Origin: Sinohyriopsis cumingii
Taxonomy: Eukaryota; Mollusca; Bivalvia; Unionida; Unionidae
Assembly (NCBI GenBank): GCA_028554795.2
Contig: CM068829.1
Location: 131,300,697-131,364,696, forward strand
DNA length: 64,000 bases
Direction: 5' to 3'
The translations under genes were made by a program, and so were the position numbers. Positions 23,500 through 36,058 of this stretch are shown here, piece after piece. The notes beneath the pieces are model-generated. The model searched no databases, had not been told where the DNA came from, and saw only the letters and a list, made by a program, of their open reading frames with translations. Positions within the stretch are counted from its first letter, which is position 1. The number at the start of each line of letters is the position of its first letter.

Positions 23500-24440
23500 A
23501 AATGAAACGTACAATGAATTATTAATAACGGTTAAAGTATATACACTACCGGTCTGATAACATAATACTAAATTTCTAGCAGCACAAGTCTCAACGTCAA
23601 TGTTATTTTCTAAAAACCACAATGTCCAATGAAAACCATCGTTTCAACAAAGTCATTTGCATATTTGCATAAATGAATATTTAATGACTGGTAGGATTTC
23701 TCCATTATCCCAAGTGCTCCCCTATCATAATCATCCAAGCTTTTTCATTGAAATTTATGAATTAGATGTTATAAAATAAATCGTTACGAAAGGTAATGCC
23801 TGTAAATGAATGTCATCTGACTCATGTATCAAACTGAGTAGCATTTGGCCAAATCTGTTTGTAGCTGTGTAGGCCATAATTTGCTATTTTGTCATGATTA
23901 TATCTCAGTAGAATGTGAATTACTCTATGACGTAACATATCTACGCAGAGACTCGAGGGTTTACATAGCATGAATTCGTGAAATCTATATGCTGGTACAT
24001 GTCATATGTCATGTACGGTACAAAAAATGTATATCGGATATCTGCGTGAGGCTCAGCAAGGGGTATGAAGATTTAAATATCCAGCATACAATAGGATTTA
24101 ATCAAACCTCAGAAATACTAAAATATGAAACACTAAACCAACCAGTTCAGACAATGGGAGCTTGCCTTGAACCTATCGTCATAACTCTGAAGGCCCTTGC
24201 CCTTTCATTTTGGCTTTGCAGCTCACCATCCCCCCCCCCCGTTCGTTCTTTCGATCTCAAATATGGTAGCTGTGTTATGGTAGCTGTGTTAATAATACAA
24301 ACACCTAGAGATACATGATTCACGCTATCAATAAAGAAGTACTTACGTGAATATATACTTGCACAGTACATAAGAGAAAATATACAGGGACTACTTAAAA
24401 GTATACATGCAGTACATACATAGCATATACTTGTGCAAGA
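23500..24440. other. Spacer, no supported gene
   Basis: Contains a C10 run near 24231 and short ORFs only. Confidence 0.35.
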
Positions 24441-24450
24441 TTTAATAAAG

Positions 24451-24476
24451 TACACACACACACACACACACACATG

Positions 24477-24513
<37 letters not shown>
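24451..24513. repeat. Compound (CA)n(TA)n microsatellite
   Basis: About 19 CA units interrupted by one TG, then about 12 TA units. Confidence 0.95.
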
Positions 24514-25039
24514 TGTAACCTCATGGGTCTGGAAAATTACTCAGGGATTTTATCTTTCTTTTTCAGACCTTGAAGCTACAAGGGTTCGTCTGACTTTAGC
24601 AATAGAGATAAAACAACAATAAAGAAAGATTAAAAATCCAGGACAGATTTATTCAAACATTCTCATCTGTAAAACAGAACTACACCTTTTTTACCAGTTT
24701 ACAGATTCAACTTTTACTTAAAGAATTATACCAGTAGATAAACTGTAATGGATATATTTCGATTAGCTAAAAACCAACATAATTTACTACAAACTAAGCC
24801 TGAGTGTTAAACGTATATAATGTGGGCAATAAGTTTTGAATTTCGGAATCATAATTTGGGTTCCGAAATTCGTGTGTAGAAAATTCGTCTGCTTTTGGGA
24901 ACTTGTAGTTTAAAGTCTAAGTTCCAAATTGTTCTTCAAAATTACATACATTAAATTTTCCTTCTGCAAGAATTACCTCTCTCATTTTTCTTGACTTAAT
25001 CTTTGTTCTAGATCTTAACCAGCCCTTTTCCTCTATCCG

Positions 25040-25200
25040 CCTGCTACTTTATCTTTCTACCCCTATCTGTCACCGACTTGGGACAACGACGCTGTTTATA
25101 TACAAGTTTGGCACGTGTAAGCATTCTGGTAAACAAAGCATTGATTGGTGGGTATTGCAATCGATCGGCCAATCCAAATCGACCATGCTGACGGAACATG
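25040..25200 (-). promoter_or_regulatory. Possible minus-strand promoter (CCAAT + TATA)
   Basis: The minus strand reads GATTGGCC and then ACCAATCAATG (CCAAT-like and its inverse), followed by TTGTATATAAACAGCGTCG (about 25090-25108). It is more GC-rich than its surroundings. No recognisable downstream ORF, so it could equally belong to a retroelement LTR. Confidence 0.25.
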
Positions 25201-25484
25201 ACCGCACGACAGTAACACACAACTCGGTGTTTTAATTCTTCGAATTTAACCTAGTATTAGACAATATAATCAGTCATGACAAACCTACCCGAATATATTA
25301 TTCTCATCTTTGAATGTTGTGCAGGTAATTTAATTTTAAAATCTTGTATTGTTGTACAAAATACGCGAACGGGTAACGAGCATTGTTATGTACGAGGGGA
25401 CATCTCAAAATGGCTACGCTGGATTACAAGAACGTGTTGTGGGTAAAATCAGCTGATTCGAAGGTACATGAAGTAGCGGCATAG

Positions 25485-25486
<2 letters not shown>

Positions 25487-25531
<45 letters not shown>
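25487..25531. repeat. (TA)n microsatellite
   Basis: About 22 TA units. Confidence 0.95.
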
Positions 25532-25532
<1 letters not shown>

Positions 25533-25539
25533 CAATATC

Positions 25540-27960
25540 ATGTTTTGTTTCACGGGTCGTGCATCCAACATATATACCTCTAGACTAAATTACCTAGACA
25601 TACTTACACGCACACATACGTATACTATAAACATACCACACAAAAGTGCAAATTTGAAATTATTAATATGTGGTATATAGCTTTTATACCTTTTAGTGTC
25701 AGAAAATGTCCAATCAGTTTCAGTACATTTATTTTTGTTTAAACTTTATTTACATGTGCTGATAAAAGTTTGCAGGAATTCAGTAGGTAGACAACTTTGA
25801 CTCCTCCAAGTTTTTGGAGATTTTTCACATGAAATCGTGGAACCTTAAAAGGGGCAAACATTGGGGTGTCTGATCAAACATTCTTGATAGGTTTCTAACC
25901 AGGGGAACCTTCTTGTTATTCCATTTTGTATATCCAGTGTTTCTGTTGTCGTTAGAGTTGTTGATATTCATACGCGTTGTTACGCTGTTGTCTATCGTCA
26001 TACTTTATCAGTTTGTCTCAGGTGGTTGAGATTGTAACAAACCCGTTCATGTTCTTCGATACATATTGGCTAGTCTAACATTACGCACGAGGAAACTTCA
26101 TAAAATTGCATAGTAACGCTGATCTTCACTGTACATATTTGTACCTCCAACAAGACAAGCTATTAAAAACTAAATTGGAATACATACAAATGAAAATTCG
26201 CAGATTTCTGAAAAGGCATGCACACATATATATTTAATATTAATTTTGCAGATGTAAACAATGGTCGAAATTCCTTGTTCTACATCTTGCTTTTCGGTAA
26301 GCAAAAACATCTTAAGATGAATATAGAAGAGTACATATGAGAAAATGGAGTAAGGTATTCTATCTTTATACAATGTTAATTCATTTAAATGTGCAGAAAG
26401 AATTAAATATTTCACACCAAACCTTGTTTTGACTTATATTGTCTTAGTGCTGCGAAAGAATGTTTGGAAGATCCTTTTACCCCAAAGTCCATACCCAATA
26501 ACATCTTCAGTGAATTTTCTTTTAGTCGTTAGGCTAAGCACGTCTAACTGATTTATTTAATTTTTGAATACCATACTAATACACTGGTTGCGGCTCGTCA
26601 AGTTATCTTCTCAAAACCTGGGGCAATGTATGGCACCTTGTACGTGTGTAATGGTGTTTGCTCAGTTATGACATAGCAAGCAAATATTTGTTGGTACATA
26701 CCGAAGATATTGCATCTCACAAGCAATCTGATCTTTTCAAGTTCAAGCAGTTCATTTTACTTTAATGTCAATAGCATGCATACATAAGTATGTGTGCACG
26801 TGCGTACACAATATATTTAATTATCTAAGTGGATGAATAAATTGGTGCACTGATAAATTTTAGATAGATGGGTAGATCTTTCATAGCTTTACCAGTGCCG
26901 GAGTAAAAATTCTAACCCGATTTGGTGTTCCGCTTCACTTTGGTAAGATTCTGTACTTGACCCTGGACACTGAATAGAGTAAAATGACTTTAGTCCAAAA
27001 CATTAAAAATTACTTTGTATTTCTGTTCTTCCCATTAAATTTATCGCAGGATTGTATGATCATTTCCTGAAATGCCTATTTCAATGATTTAATATGCCTT
27101 CAACATATTTTACAGATCGTTCATTTCTGGACTATAAAGATTCACATACGCCCCCGGTTGATTGTATCCCCCTACCAATTTTAAAACAGAAAAGTATCAA
27201 GGATATAAAAAGTCCACCAAATTAAATCATGACATTGATTGATTTATAATTTCTAACGCGGGATCCTTAACACTGTCGAATAATCAGTGTTTCAACGCAA
27301 AGGGAAATTCCCGATGTAAACAAGCTGTCAGACTGCTAGCTGTCCTTTTCTCGTTTCTAAAATAGTCCATTTCAGAACAAACTGTGTCTTCTGCGTCCAA
27401 TAGTTGACATGCCCAGTTTTAGTATTTCTGAAGCAAATTGAACAAACCAAATAAGTGGAACTCGTGCATGCATGTGTTCAAAGAGATGTAAATCCAAAAT
27501 TTACGGAATTACTGAGATTTTCAAAGACTTTGAACTGCACCACATCTATTACTCGAAAACAGACTGGCCCAAGAAAATATGGCGACCGTGTTGGTAAAGA
27601 AACTTCCGCTTTATTCAAAATGCCAACATGTTGACAGTGTCTGGGACCCCCTGGCGAGAATCAGGTTAATGTGTATAAATCATTGGTGAAATTACTAAGT
27701 TTTGAGCATTTTTGGTGACTTCTGTTTTTAAAATCGGTAGGAGGGTACAAACAAACGGGATTGTGTGGGAATACTATTAAAAGTAATTCTTTTGTTTGTT
27801 TGATGTTGTTTTTTTTTCCTTTGGTACTTTTATGCTTCGTAATTTAATTGATACAAAACATGCTTCGAAATAATTCGGGTCTTCTTAAATATGCATACGA
27901 GCAAAGGTTACATTCCCGTTAACTAAGAATGGTTACAAATGTAAAGATCAATGCATAAAT
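25540..27960. other. Spacer, no gene seen
   Basis: 2.4 kb without a supported exon, RNA gene or repeat. Confidence 0.4.
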
Positions 27961-27979
27961 ACACACCCGATAACTATGT

Positions 27980-28351
27980 GTGGAGAACGTACTTTCAGTC
28001 CCTAATTTACATTTCGTTACCTTAAATAGAGCATCCCAGTCGAGTGTCGACGGGATGAATGAGGGCTACGTTCGAGGTCAAGAAATAATACCAAACAAAA
28101 GAAAACTCGTTGCAGCGAATCGTGTGTTAATTATGAAACAGCAGCAGAAGGGGTTCGACCGACCAATAAAAAGTGGCGTCGACCTTGAGGGAGACACCCC
28201 ACCCCCATCCCCAATCAAGGCCCCATTTTACAATCCGGGTCTTGTAAGTGTTGATTTTACCTGCAACAATGCTGATTTATTAGTTATCAAAGGCCAATCC
28301 GAGCCTTGTAAAAAAATAGCAAGAGGGAATGACTGCGCCCAAGTTGATTGA
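27980..28351 (+). CDS. Hypothetical ORF, possible exon
   Basis: A 123-codon ORF without low-complexity content. Residues 60-85 are charged and Pro-rich (GDTPPPSPIKAPFYNPG), and the ORF is less AT-biased than its flanks, which is mildly gene-like. An acceptor-like GTACTTTCAG lies just inside the ORF start, so coding could begin at a splice site. No family recognised, no partner exon found. Confidence 0.3.
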   Translation: MENVLSVPNLHFVTLNRASQSSVDGMNEGYVRGQEIIPNKRKLVAANRVLIMKQQQKGFDRPIKSGVDLEGDTPPPSPIKAPFYNPGLVSVDFTCNNADLLVIKGQSEPCKKIARGNDCAQVD

Positions 28352-28562
28352 CCTTGAATATCTACTGAATGACTTTCAAGGGTAATTCTCAGTTTTATTC
28401 ATAGTTTTTTTTTTCCATTGTGCGTGAACACCCCCCTTGGATAATCACTAAAATGGAAACAAAATTTAACAACCAAATTTAGAGATTCAGAGGGCTGTCC
28501 ATGCTGAATTTTAATTTTGTTCATTTGTAATCAAGCACGCACACTCTAAGTGAACTTCGGGA

Positions 28563-28620
28563 ACTATAAAAAGAGTACCCCCTGAGCGGCTCGGGAGGAG
28601 GACCAGGCAAGTGCACCTGG
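28563..28620 (+). promoter_or_regulatory. Possible TATA promoter
   Basis: CTATAAAAAG at about 28565 is followed by a short GC-rich stretch (GAGCGGCTCGGGAGGAGGACC) that could be a leader. No ORF was identified behind it. Confidence 0.2.
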
Positions 28621-29363
28621 GTTAAGTTTTACAAGTTTACAATTACCCATTCAATGATATTTCATCTTTTTTTCAGTCGATTACAGGCATCTCTATCCAC
28701 CTATAATAAATATTTGCCTGTCGCTTGTTACTTGAATCGAACGTGAAGCAGGTTTCCACGTGATTATCTTGCATACAACTCTATATATCACATGTCGATA
28801 ATGTGGTACAGTAATATCTGCATACAGTAAAAGATCGATTACTGCACATGTTACTTACCTTCATGCAATGTATACAGGCAGTGCTGTTCAAAGCGAACCG
28901 CAGAGAATGTATATCAGTACAGTCGCACTTATGAAAAGGCAAGCATAAATACATATAAAAATTAATAGTAAACGCGTATTTATAAAACACTAAACAGATC
29001 ACAGGGAATTTATTTAGTATCTGAGCATTTTAAATTAATCCTGTTCTGTTATGTATATTGTAACAAGTATTGATTTGGCTCGAGCGTGGGAAACCCGCGT
29101 GTTATTATTAGCACGTCAATATGTGACAGGTATTTTTAGGTTGGGCTTATTTTTAGCAGGGCTTGACACTTGAACTGGGGACGTCTAAATTGTTTGTCGA
29201 AGTGGAATTCCGGCAATTCGCTATGGTAAAAAAATACGTTACACTACTGCATTTAGTAAAATATTGTATGTCAACTGACTTGCATGCGGGCGTGATAGCA
29301 GAGATGTTATTGATTGATGAAGAAAGATTTTAATTTTTGGTAACGTGGCTTCTATGTGGCTGA

Positions 29364-29367
<4 letters not shown>

Positions 29368-29451
<84 letters not shown>

Positions 29452-29478
29452 CATATACATATATATACATATATATAC

Positions 29479-29540
<62 letters not shown>
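29368..29540. repeat. Long interrupted (TA)n array
   Basis: About 170 bp of TA with periodic CA substitutions between 29437 and 29485 (ATACATATATATA...). The array reads as Tyr/Ile ORFs in several frames on both strands, none of which is a gene. Confidence 0.97.
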
Positions 29541-29543
<3 letters not shown>

Positions 29544-29976
29544 ATTTGTGACAAGCTGCACTAAATTTTAATGAGTATAAAGATACTTTCTAGCAGCTGA
29601 CTTTGAAATAAAAACGTTTATTTCTCTTGTTTCAAGATTAGTTGATCTAATTAGTCGTGGTGTTTTTTGTATTCGCCAGCTTTTCCACGTATTGTTTATT
29701 AGAGTTCACGTGATCAATAGCTAGCTCATCAGCGATAACGCCATTAAAACACTCATAAACAAATGGGTGTGCAAGATACATCTAATTAATTTTCTGCCAG
29801 GAATTCCAATAGCGATCCTGAGGCAACCCATGTTAATGACATTGCCAACAGATTTTTTAAGACGTTTGTTCTGATGCCACCGCCTCGGTTAGCTTAGTAA
29901 TCAACGCATATCGGATGAGTCTTGAACTCATCAACATTAATGTCTTTTTCTCCCTGCTCCTTTTTCTAATATAACA

Positions 29977-30264
29977 TTATTTTTCAGTAGAGGAATATCT
30001 CTTGATATAATCCTTAGCGTCTTTTATTCTGCTGTTATCATAAGCGTTTTGTTTCTCGTAATATCGTTTAAACGCAAGATGTTTTCGTCCACCACAATAA
30101 ACACATAATTGTGTCTTCCGTTTCACGCGAACTCCGCAATTTCCAAGGCTACAACGATGTAAACTGGCCCTATGATAGCTACAGTACTCACCACGACAAT
30201 TTGTTTCACAAGGTGTGACTGATCCGATCATGAGCCATCGACAACTATTTTTTGCTCCGGTCAT
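29977..30264 (-). CDS. Small Cys/His-rich protein of a virus-like element
   Basis: A 95-codon ORF with the layout CRWLM...C...C..(E)YCSYHR......C..CG...... LC.YCGG, i.e. about ten cysteines plus histidine in zinc-binding spacing over residues 8-60, then a basic/charged tail. From memory this resembles small zinc-binding proteins encoded next to the helicase of a multicopy virus-like element in invertebrate genomes; I cannot name the family precisely. It is divergent from the helicase region starting near 30.38 kb, with a roughly 100-base shared upstream region. It is the only uninterrupted ORF of the element here. Family assignment is inference. Confidence 0.55.
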   Translation of the reverse strand: MTGAKNSCRWLMIGSVTPCETNCRGEYCSYHRASLHRCSLGNCGVRVKRKTQLCVYCGGRKHLAFKRYYEKQNAYDNSRIKDAKDYIKRYSSTEK

Positions 30265-30379
30265 CTTATATTATTCGGATAAAGTCCAATTGAAGAGAAT
30301 AATTTTCGCAAATATATAATAATGAGTAATTATACTGTTGCAATGCAGCTGAGAGAACAGCAGTTTAGTCTAAACGGTA

Positions 30380-31975
30380 TAAAACCACCAAAACCGAGAT
30401 GAAGAATTGCATAACCAAATTTACGAAAAAAGATTAAATCATTATTAACCGCGACTGAACTTCAGATATTAGCTGATATTGAACCACAATACATCACCAG
30501 ATTTGATTTTGATAGAATAACCGATAGATTAACCGATAAGATAAAACGTTCACCATTAGAGTTACAGTTACACGATTTTATCAAAATGGCCGAATATAAG
30601 TGCGCAAGATGGCGCTGTTCATGTCTGGTCAACATTTAGGAAAGACGGAGATGGTATTTTCGTTGACTCCAAAATCAATGACGAACGCGCAAGGACTATT
30701 ATCAATAATCTTGTGGATGACAGCATGTACATATTTAGAATAAAATTTATTGTCGAACATGCTAGCCAAGATGTCCTAACTTGGATTATTCGTGATAAGC
30801 TCGATCCTGTTTAGGAATCATAGCAAATAACAATGTCGTCAGCGTTGACAAAAATTATAAACCAGGCACGTTTACCGGAATAAACAAACCATATTACAAT
30901 AACGCGTATCCAGTGTCTGCTGTTGTTTATGAACTATATCGTATACAGTATCCTGTTATTAACGCTCTGCCACAGTGAGAACAGGCACGTCTCATTATGT
31001 GGCTCAGCTTGTCAGAGAACAATTAAAAAACGTGCCAAGTGGAAAAGGCTAACATAATCACGAATACAAATATGCACGAGTGGGAAGATTCTCTGATCGA
31101 CGGAACTAAAATAACGGACGTGAAAACTATATTGGAGCGGCGACTAAAATTTCCAGTCGTGATAAAAACCAATGAGATCATATATCATTCTTGCAAATAC
31201 TGTAGTATAGATCATAACAGTCAAGTCTGGACTGAATCAGAAACAAGGTTCCCACGAGAAAGAACAACTAGAGTTTATGACGCTGATATTTTTGAGGCGA
31301 TTTATAATATTAGTGTGCGTGACCCTGTATAAGTTCTGCTATTTCACGGTGACGACGCAGATTTATCTGTGGCAGATACATCTGCTACAGATGAATCAAC
31401 ATTTGATCAATTTGTGCTACCGTCTGGTTTACTTTATCGAAGAAACCTCTCCAACGTGCCATGAAAAAATATTACGGCAAAATAAAAAAGCGACAGTGAT
31501 GAAATACTCAATAACTGTTTTACTACATCGTCTGTTGTGGCTTATTTAGCACAATATAAAAATGCATGGCATCCACCACCAAAAGAATTTCTCGATGATC
31601 TATCACGATCTTGTGTCGAGTTCAGGCACGACTGACTTTAGAACACAAATATAGTTCCGCCGATATGATCTCAGTTGAGAATGTTGCTTTTTACCCGGCT
31701 AGTTTTCTTGGATACTGTGATTGTAATCAGTATTTTGCATGATTCGGTCATCCAACACACGAAATGACCAGAACAGCAATAAACTGTCCGCTGCTGGTGG
31801 GTTTCCTTCTGACTGGACTTGCAGAGATTGAATCATTCGAGTTTTCGGCAAATATTCATCCGGTTGTAGCTGCCTGGTTCGTTCGTCATTGTAATAAACC
31901 GGATACCAAAATCTCAACAGTTGTTGTGAAAAAACGTCAGCGTGACTGGGTTCCAATAGTGCAACTTCTAAGACA
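30380..31975 (+). pseudogene. Decayed N-terminal part of the virus-like element's large gene
   Basis: Open segments in changing frames on the plus strand are linked by stops and frameshifts. Readable pieces include TATELQILADIEPQYITRF (about 30.45 kb), KINDERARTIINNL (30.7 kb), the 97-codon ORF at 31039-31332 with a C-x2-C pair (SCKYCSIDH), and the ORF at 31764 (EMTRTAINCPLLVGFLLTG...). Composition is noticeably less AT-biased than the surroundings and codon-like. The reading stops at the SINE inserted near 31979. I do not recognise a domain here. It is treated as one broken gene because orientation and order are consistent with the helicase that follows. Confidence 0.5.
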
Positions 31976-31978
31976 ATA

Positions 31979-32234
31979 TTGTTGTTGTTGTTGTTCTAGG
32001 GTTTAACTCCATTTTCAGCACAAGATAGGCTATACATGGTGGCCAGTATAAAAGGTGGAGGATGAACCCGGGAAAACCCCAGAAAAAAAGTATTGACCCA
32101 CTAGAAGCTACTGGGAAGCTTTCTCGCATACCTACATTGGCCGAACCTGAGACTCGAACCCATGCAGATAGAGGTGAGATGGCAATGATCAGTAACGCTG
32201 AATGCTTTGGACCACTCGGCCACTCAGGGCCCCC
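31979..32234 (-). mobile_element. SINE family B inserted in the virus-like element
   Basis: Reverse full-length copy from the (TTG)n tail to the head (CGGCCACTCAGGGCCCC). It interrupts the open segment ending QRDWVPIVQLLRQ. No clean target duplication was identified. Confidence 0.9.
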
Positions 32235-32353
32235 AATCTGAGATATTACCATACAGGCCACAAAAATCTGTCTGGCTTATTATTATTATTATTATGGGTA
32301 AATTTACATTCTCTGCGTCATCTGATAATTAACACCGCAACACAAAATTAATC

Positions 32354-33240
32354 ATGGACCAAACAGAATTTAATTTTGTGATCGCAGATACAACGTCCAG
32401 AGGAGTATTGATGTTGCGGCAAATTTCTGTCATTCGAGATGGAATAAATATTGGCACACTCGTTATCTACTACGTAGGTGATTCGACTCAGTTCACTCAT
32501 TTGAGATCTTCCCTGTTCGCATATTCATCAATAAATCTATTATCGACGATCAACCGATTTCGGGCTGATGCTGTTAGAGTCGCCACGGATTGTTTTTTAG
32601 ATAAGTCGATAGAAAATGGATATTGTGAAACTATTTATCGACATAGCTCCGCTGTGTAAGGACGCTATGCGTCAGAACGGCGTCGAAGACGCATGCACAA
32701 ACAGTTACCGTGTAACAGCCGACAATAGTTGGGGTCATTGGAGAACAAAGTGTGTACAGATATGTAATTATTATGAATCAGCTGATGTTAAGCCAGTCGA
32801 CGTTTATTATCAAAGCGATAAGTTATCAGAACCATCATCGTCACCGCCAGCGAATGATCCAATCGCAAGAAATAGCACGGTTTATCTTAATGATCATGAT
32901 GGTTCTGGTAAAATAGAATTATTTAGAAACTCAGATATGATTGTGTTAACGCCAACTCACCGTCTTGTCAGAGAGATGAAACAGAGAGGAGTTAAGTCAC
33001 GCACATATCATATTTTACCTTATAATAAGGAGGGGTGATACGTGGACCCCCATGCAGATGGGTAAAAAATATATTCCTAAAATTATCATCTATGACGAAA
33101 TATGTACTGTGTCCAAAGATGTTTTTAAAATTTTACTCGAATGGCTGTTGACGAAAAACACGGCAATTATCATGTGCGGAGATCAAGGACAGCTCCTCTT
33201 TTTACAGGAGAATCACCGCACACATGGCTAAATCCAGGAT
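32354..33240 (+). pseudogene. Superfamily 1 helicase remnant of a virus-like element
   Basis: Two overlapping ORFs (32354-32659 and 32616-33038) and a further frame to about 33240 carry helicase motifs in the canonical order. These are a Walker A remnant (DGSGKI, near 32900, with the usual T replaced), motif Ia (MIVLTPTHRLVREMKQRG, about 32938-32990), a TYH remnant, Walker B (IIIYDEICTV, about 33082-33111) and motif III (CGDQGQ, 33174-33191). After motif III the frame shifts by one base. The shifted frame reads GESPHTWL, which from memory continues this helicase family. Stops and frameshifts at about 33039 and 33192 make it non-functional. The first ORF may be an upstream domain. The closest remembered relatives are large helicase genes amplified in mobile elements of fungi and invertebrates; no search was done. 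Confidence 0.65.
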
Positions 33241-33629
33241 GATGAGCCTATAAATCGAGTCTGTAGATTGCAGGCAGTCCAGTAGATCTTACCAGGCTGA
33301 AAAATGTACGTGAATGGGTTGCGAGTGTCACAAGATGAAGCCGGGTTGGGACTGGATTAGGAAATACACCAAAAGCATCTGCGTTTATAAGATGGCTATT
33401 TATAAACGCAAACTAAATATTAACAAATCTGACACCATTATAAACAAAAAGATATGGAAAATTATAAAGTTCCTAACATGGAACTATCAACAACAATTAA
33501 TTCAACGAGAAAAAACTCAAACATGAATTTAACAAATGGAATTTCAAACAAACGCGAATTAAGTCCTATCACCGATCAACAAAATAAAAGTATATGATCT
33601 ACACACCAATATAAACAAAATCTTGAATA

Positions 33630-34025
33630 TTTCGTTCATACAACGATATTGAAATGCATGTAAATTTGAATGTATCGTTCATATAACGATATTGAAATGC
33701 ATGTGAGTTTTAATGTATCGTTCAAATAACGATTTAGAAAAGAATGTAAATTTGAATGTATCGTTCATAAAACGATATTGAAAAGCATGTAAATTTGAGT
33801 GTATCGTTCATTTAACGATATTGAAAGGAATGTAAATTTGAATGTATCGTTCATATAACGATATTGAAATGCATGAAATTATGAACCTATCGATCGTAAA
33901 CCGATATTGAAATAGGAATGAATGAAATTATGAACCTATCGATCGTTCATATAACGATATTGCAGTAGGAATGAATGAAATTATGAACCTATCGATCGTT
34001 CATATAACGATATTGCAATAGGAAT
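33630..34025. repeat. Array of nine palindrome-bearing repeats, 43-bp period
   Basis: Each unit contains TATCGTTCATATAACGATA, a 7-base inverted repeat (TATCGTT/AACGATA) around a 5-base loop, followed by TTGAAATGCATGTAAATTTGA. The TCGTT cores sit at 33632, 33675, 33718, 33761, 33804, 33847, 33893, 33943 and 33996: five exact 43-bp steps, then 46, 50 and 53 as the spacer changes to GGAATGAATGAAATTATGA. Loop bases vary between units (CATAC, CATAT, CAAAT, CATAA, CATTT) while the arms mostly persist. Confidence 0.92.
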
Positions 34026-34079
34026 GAAAATGTGCTCAGAGAACAATAGTGAAAATAACATGGAACACATATATATAAC

Positions 34080-34340
34080 TATCGTGGCGCCCATTTGAAG
34101 TCCAAGATGTAACTCCGGTTCCACTCGCTCTAGTCAATGGTCAGAAAAGCGCCCACGCATGGCCCGCCCCTCTCAGTCTGTTGAAGGATCCCTCGAGAGC
34201 TCTCACATTTAACACAGACCCGATGGTCGCGAAGCCTTGGCCCCTCGCATCGAGAAAACCAGTACACTCTTCCGATCCAACGTCACCATAACACAGCGTA
34301 TCCGTCACACGAAACCACACAGAGTTCTGTGACTCCACAT
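34080..34340 (-). other. GC-rich island with a 65-codon ORF of unknown nature
   Basis: An abrupt rise in GC. The minus-strand ORF at 34141-34338 begins MESQNSVWFRVTDTLCYGDV and looks protein-like, but I recognise no family and see no partner exon. Its upstream region is a 57-bp tandem duplication (GTGACTCCACATCAAACCAT repeated at 34329 and 34389). Could be part of another mobile element. Confidence 0.3.
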
Positions 34341-35386
34341 CAAACCATTATAAGGCATGGCAGCATGTATAAGGCAGCTCTACAGCTGGTGACTCCACAT
34401 CAAACCATATACAAGGCATGGCATAAGCCAGCTAAACTTACAACAACTAAACCGTGTAGTACATATGACACGGTTAAGTACTTCTGCATTGATATATGTT
34501 GCGCATGCGCGCACATGAATTCGTTACTCATTACATTAATGGTTCGATGCATGCAGCGTATAATTAAATTCAATTTGTCTGTTCAGTTACAACAAATAGC
34601 AAACTCGAATCAGACTATAGTATTTCTAATATGGCGTTGTATAACCTAGGTATTGACTCTCTGTAGAATTTAGAATAAATTCTAAAACATCTAAAGTATG
34701 AAACAATTCTGTCATATAAACGGAATAGTAATAAAGAATACTTAAATTTCATTACCTCTACAGCTGGAGATTTGCTCCCGCAAAGGGTTTTATTGGTGTG
34801 GTCCATCTCAGAATTAACATCATTTGACGGACCCCTAGTTCCGAAAGTTAAAAGGTTTTTATGTTTATTTGTTTTTCCCTCGATAGTGTGTATGTTTGTT
34901 TTATTTATTTTAGAAATTTCATTTTGAAAGATTTTGATCTAGGGTTTCTACACCTGCCTAACTTGTGTATCATTTCTCCTCAACCCAGGCTGGTTTTTGG
35001 AGTTAATTATACAAGTGATCCAGGCCAATGGATCAATAGTGTCCAGTGTGTGCTATGTATTTATTGCTGTATTGTTTGTATGTTTTTATCCCTTTGTGTT
35101 TTTGTACGGACTGGCTTATATGATCAAATTCCATTCGAGTTCTTATTTTACTTTGTTGGTGTTTTTAGAAGCATTTTAGTGTAGGTAGTAGGGTGGAAGA
35201 TAGTAGGTTTTTATGTGTGTGAGAAGGTGTTGAGTGTGTTCTTTTCATTGTTATTTTGTTGTGTTAGAAAGATGAATAAGGAGGTATATAATAGTATATA
35301 CTGTCGTACAAGGATCTCCTTAGGTGTGCCAAAAAAAAATTCAAATATTAGCGTCAAGTTAAAATCATAATTTCTGAGGTTTTAAG

Positions 35387-35964
35387 TTAAAAATCTTCCC
35401 TTCTCGTTTTCATAATGGAGTTGATATATAGTATTAATTCGTTATATATTGTCTTGTCCTTGATGATATTTGTAAATAAAAATTGTGAATCATGTACTTT
35501 TCCATATTTATGTGTGATTTTATTTTTTAAAAGTTGTCTTTCTGCATAATTTTTAGGACATCGTAGTATCAAGTGTCCTTTTGAATCTATATGCTTTTTT
35601 CATAGTCTACATTTTGCTACCGCATTTATTATATGTCTAACAAAAGCAGTCTCACCTGTCATCCAGCTTTCGTGTAGGTATAAAAATAGTCTACCTTGTA
35701 TAGAGGGTGTTTTTATTCCTGCAAAGTTTTTCCAGATTAATGTCCAATTTAGGTTTGGGTATTTTTGTTCTATTAATCATTTGTCTTGACAGAATATATC
35801 GTTTAGAGTTTTATATATAAACTTTTTTTTATCCCATATATTTTGATTATCTCTATATTTGTATAGTAGTTAAGTTATTCTTTTACATCTTCCAGGCGGT
35901 TTTAGTAGTTTTGTTAATAAATTGTTTTTATATACTGAATCGTTGAAGCGACATAGGTATCCAA

Positions 35965-36058
<94 letters not shown>

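Noticed and set aside
29239..29571. Overlapping Tyr/Ile-repeat ORFs on both strands (also at 6.1, 10.7, 15.8, 36.0, 48.0, 53.8 and 61.7 kb)
   Set aside because: They are translations of (TA)n microsatellites, open in every frame, with no flanking gene context.
33630..34025. CRISPR-like array of regularly spaced repeats
   Set aside because: The whole unit including the spacer repeats, units diverge gradually, there are no cas genes, and the context is animal DNA.
34861..35184. 107-codon plus-strand hydrophobic ORF
   Set aside because: It lies antisense in the 3' region of the LINE and has Phe/Cys/Val-rich composition expected from AT-rich, T-biased sequence.
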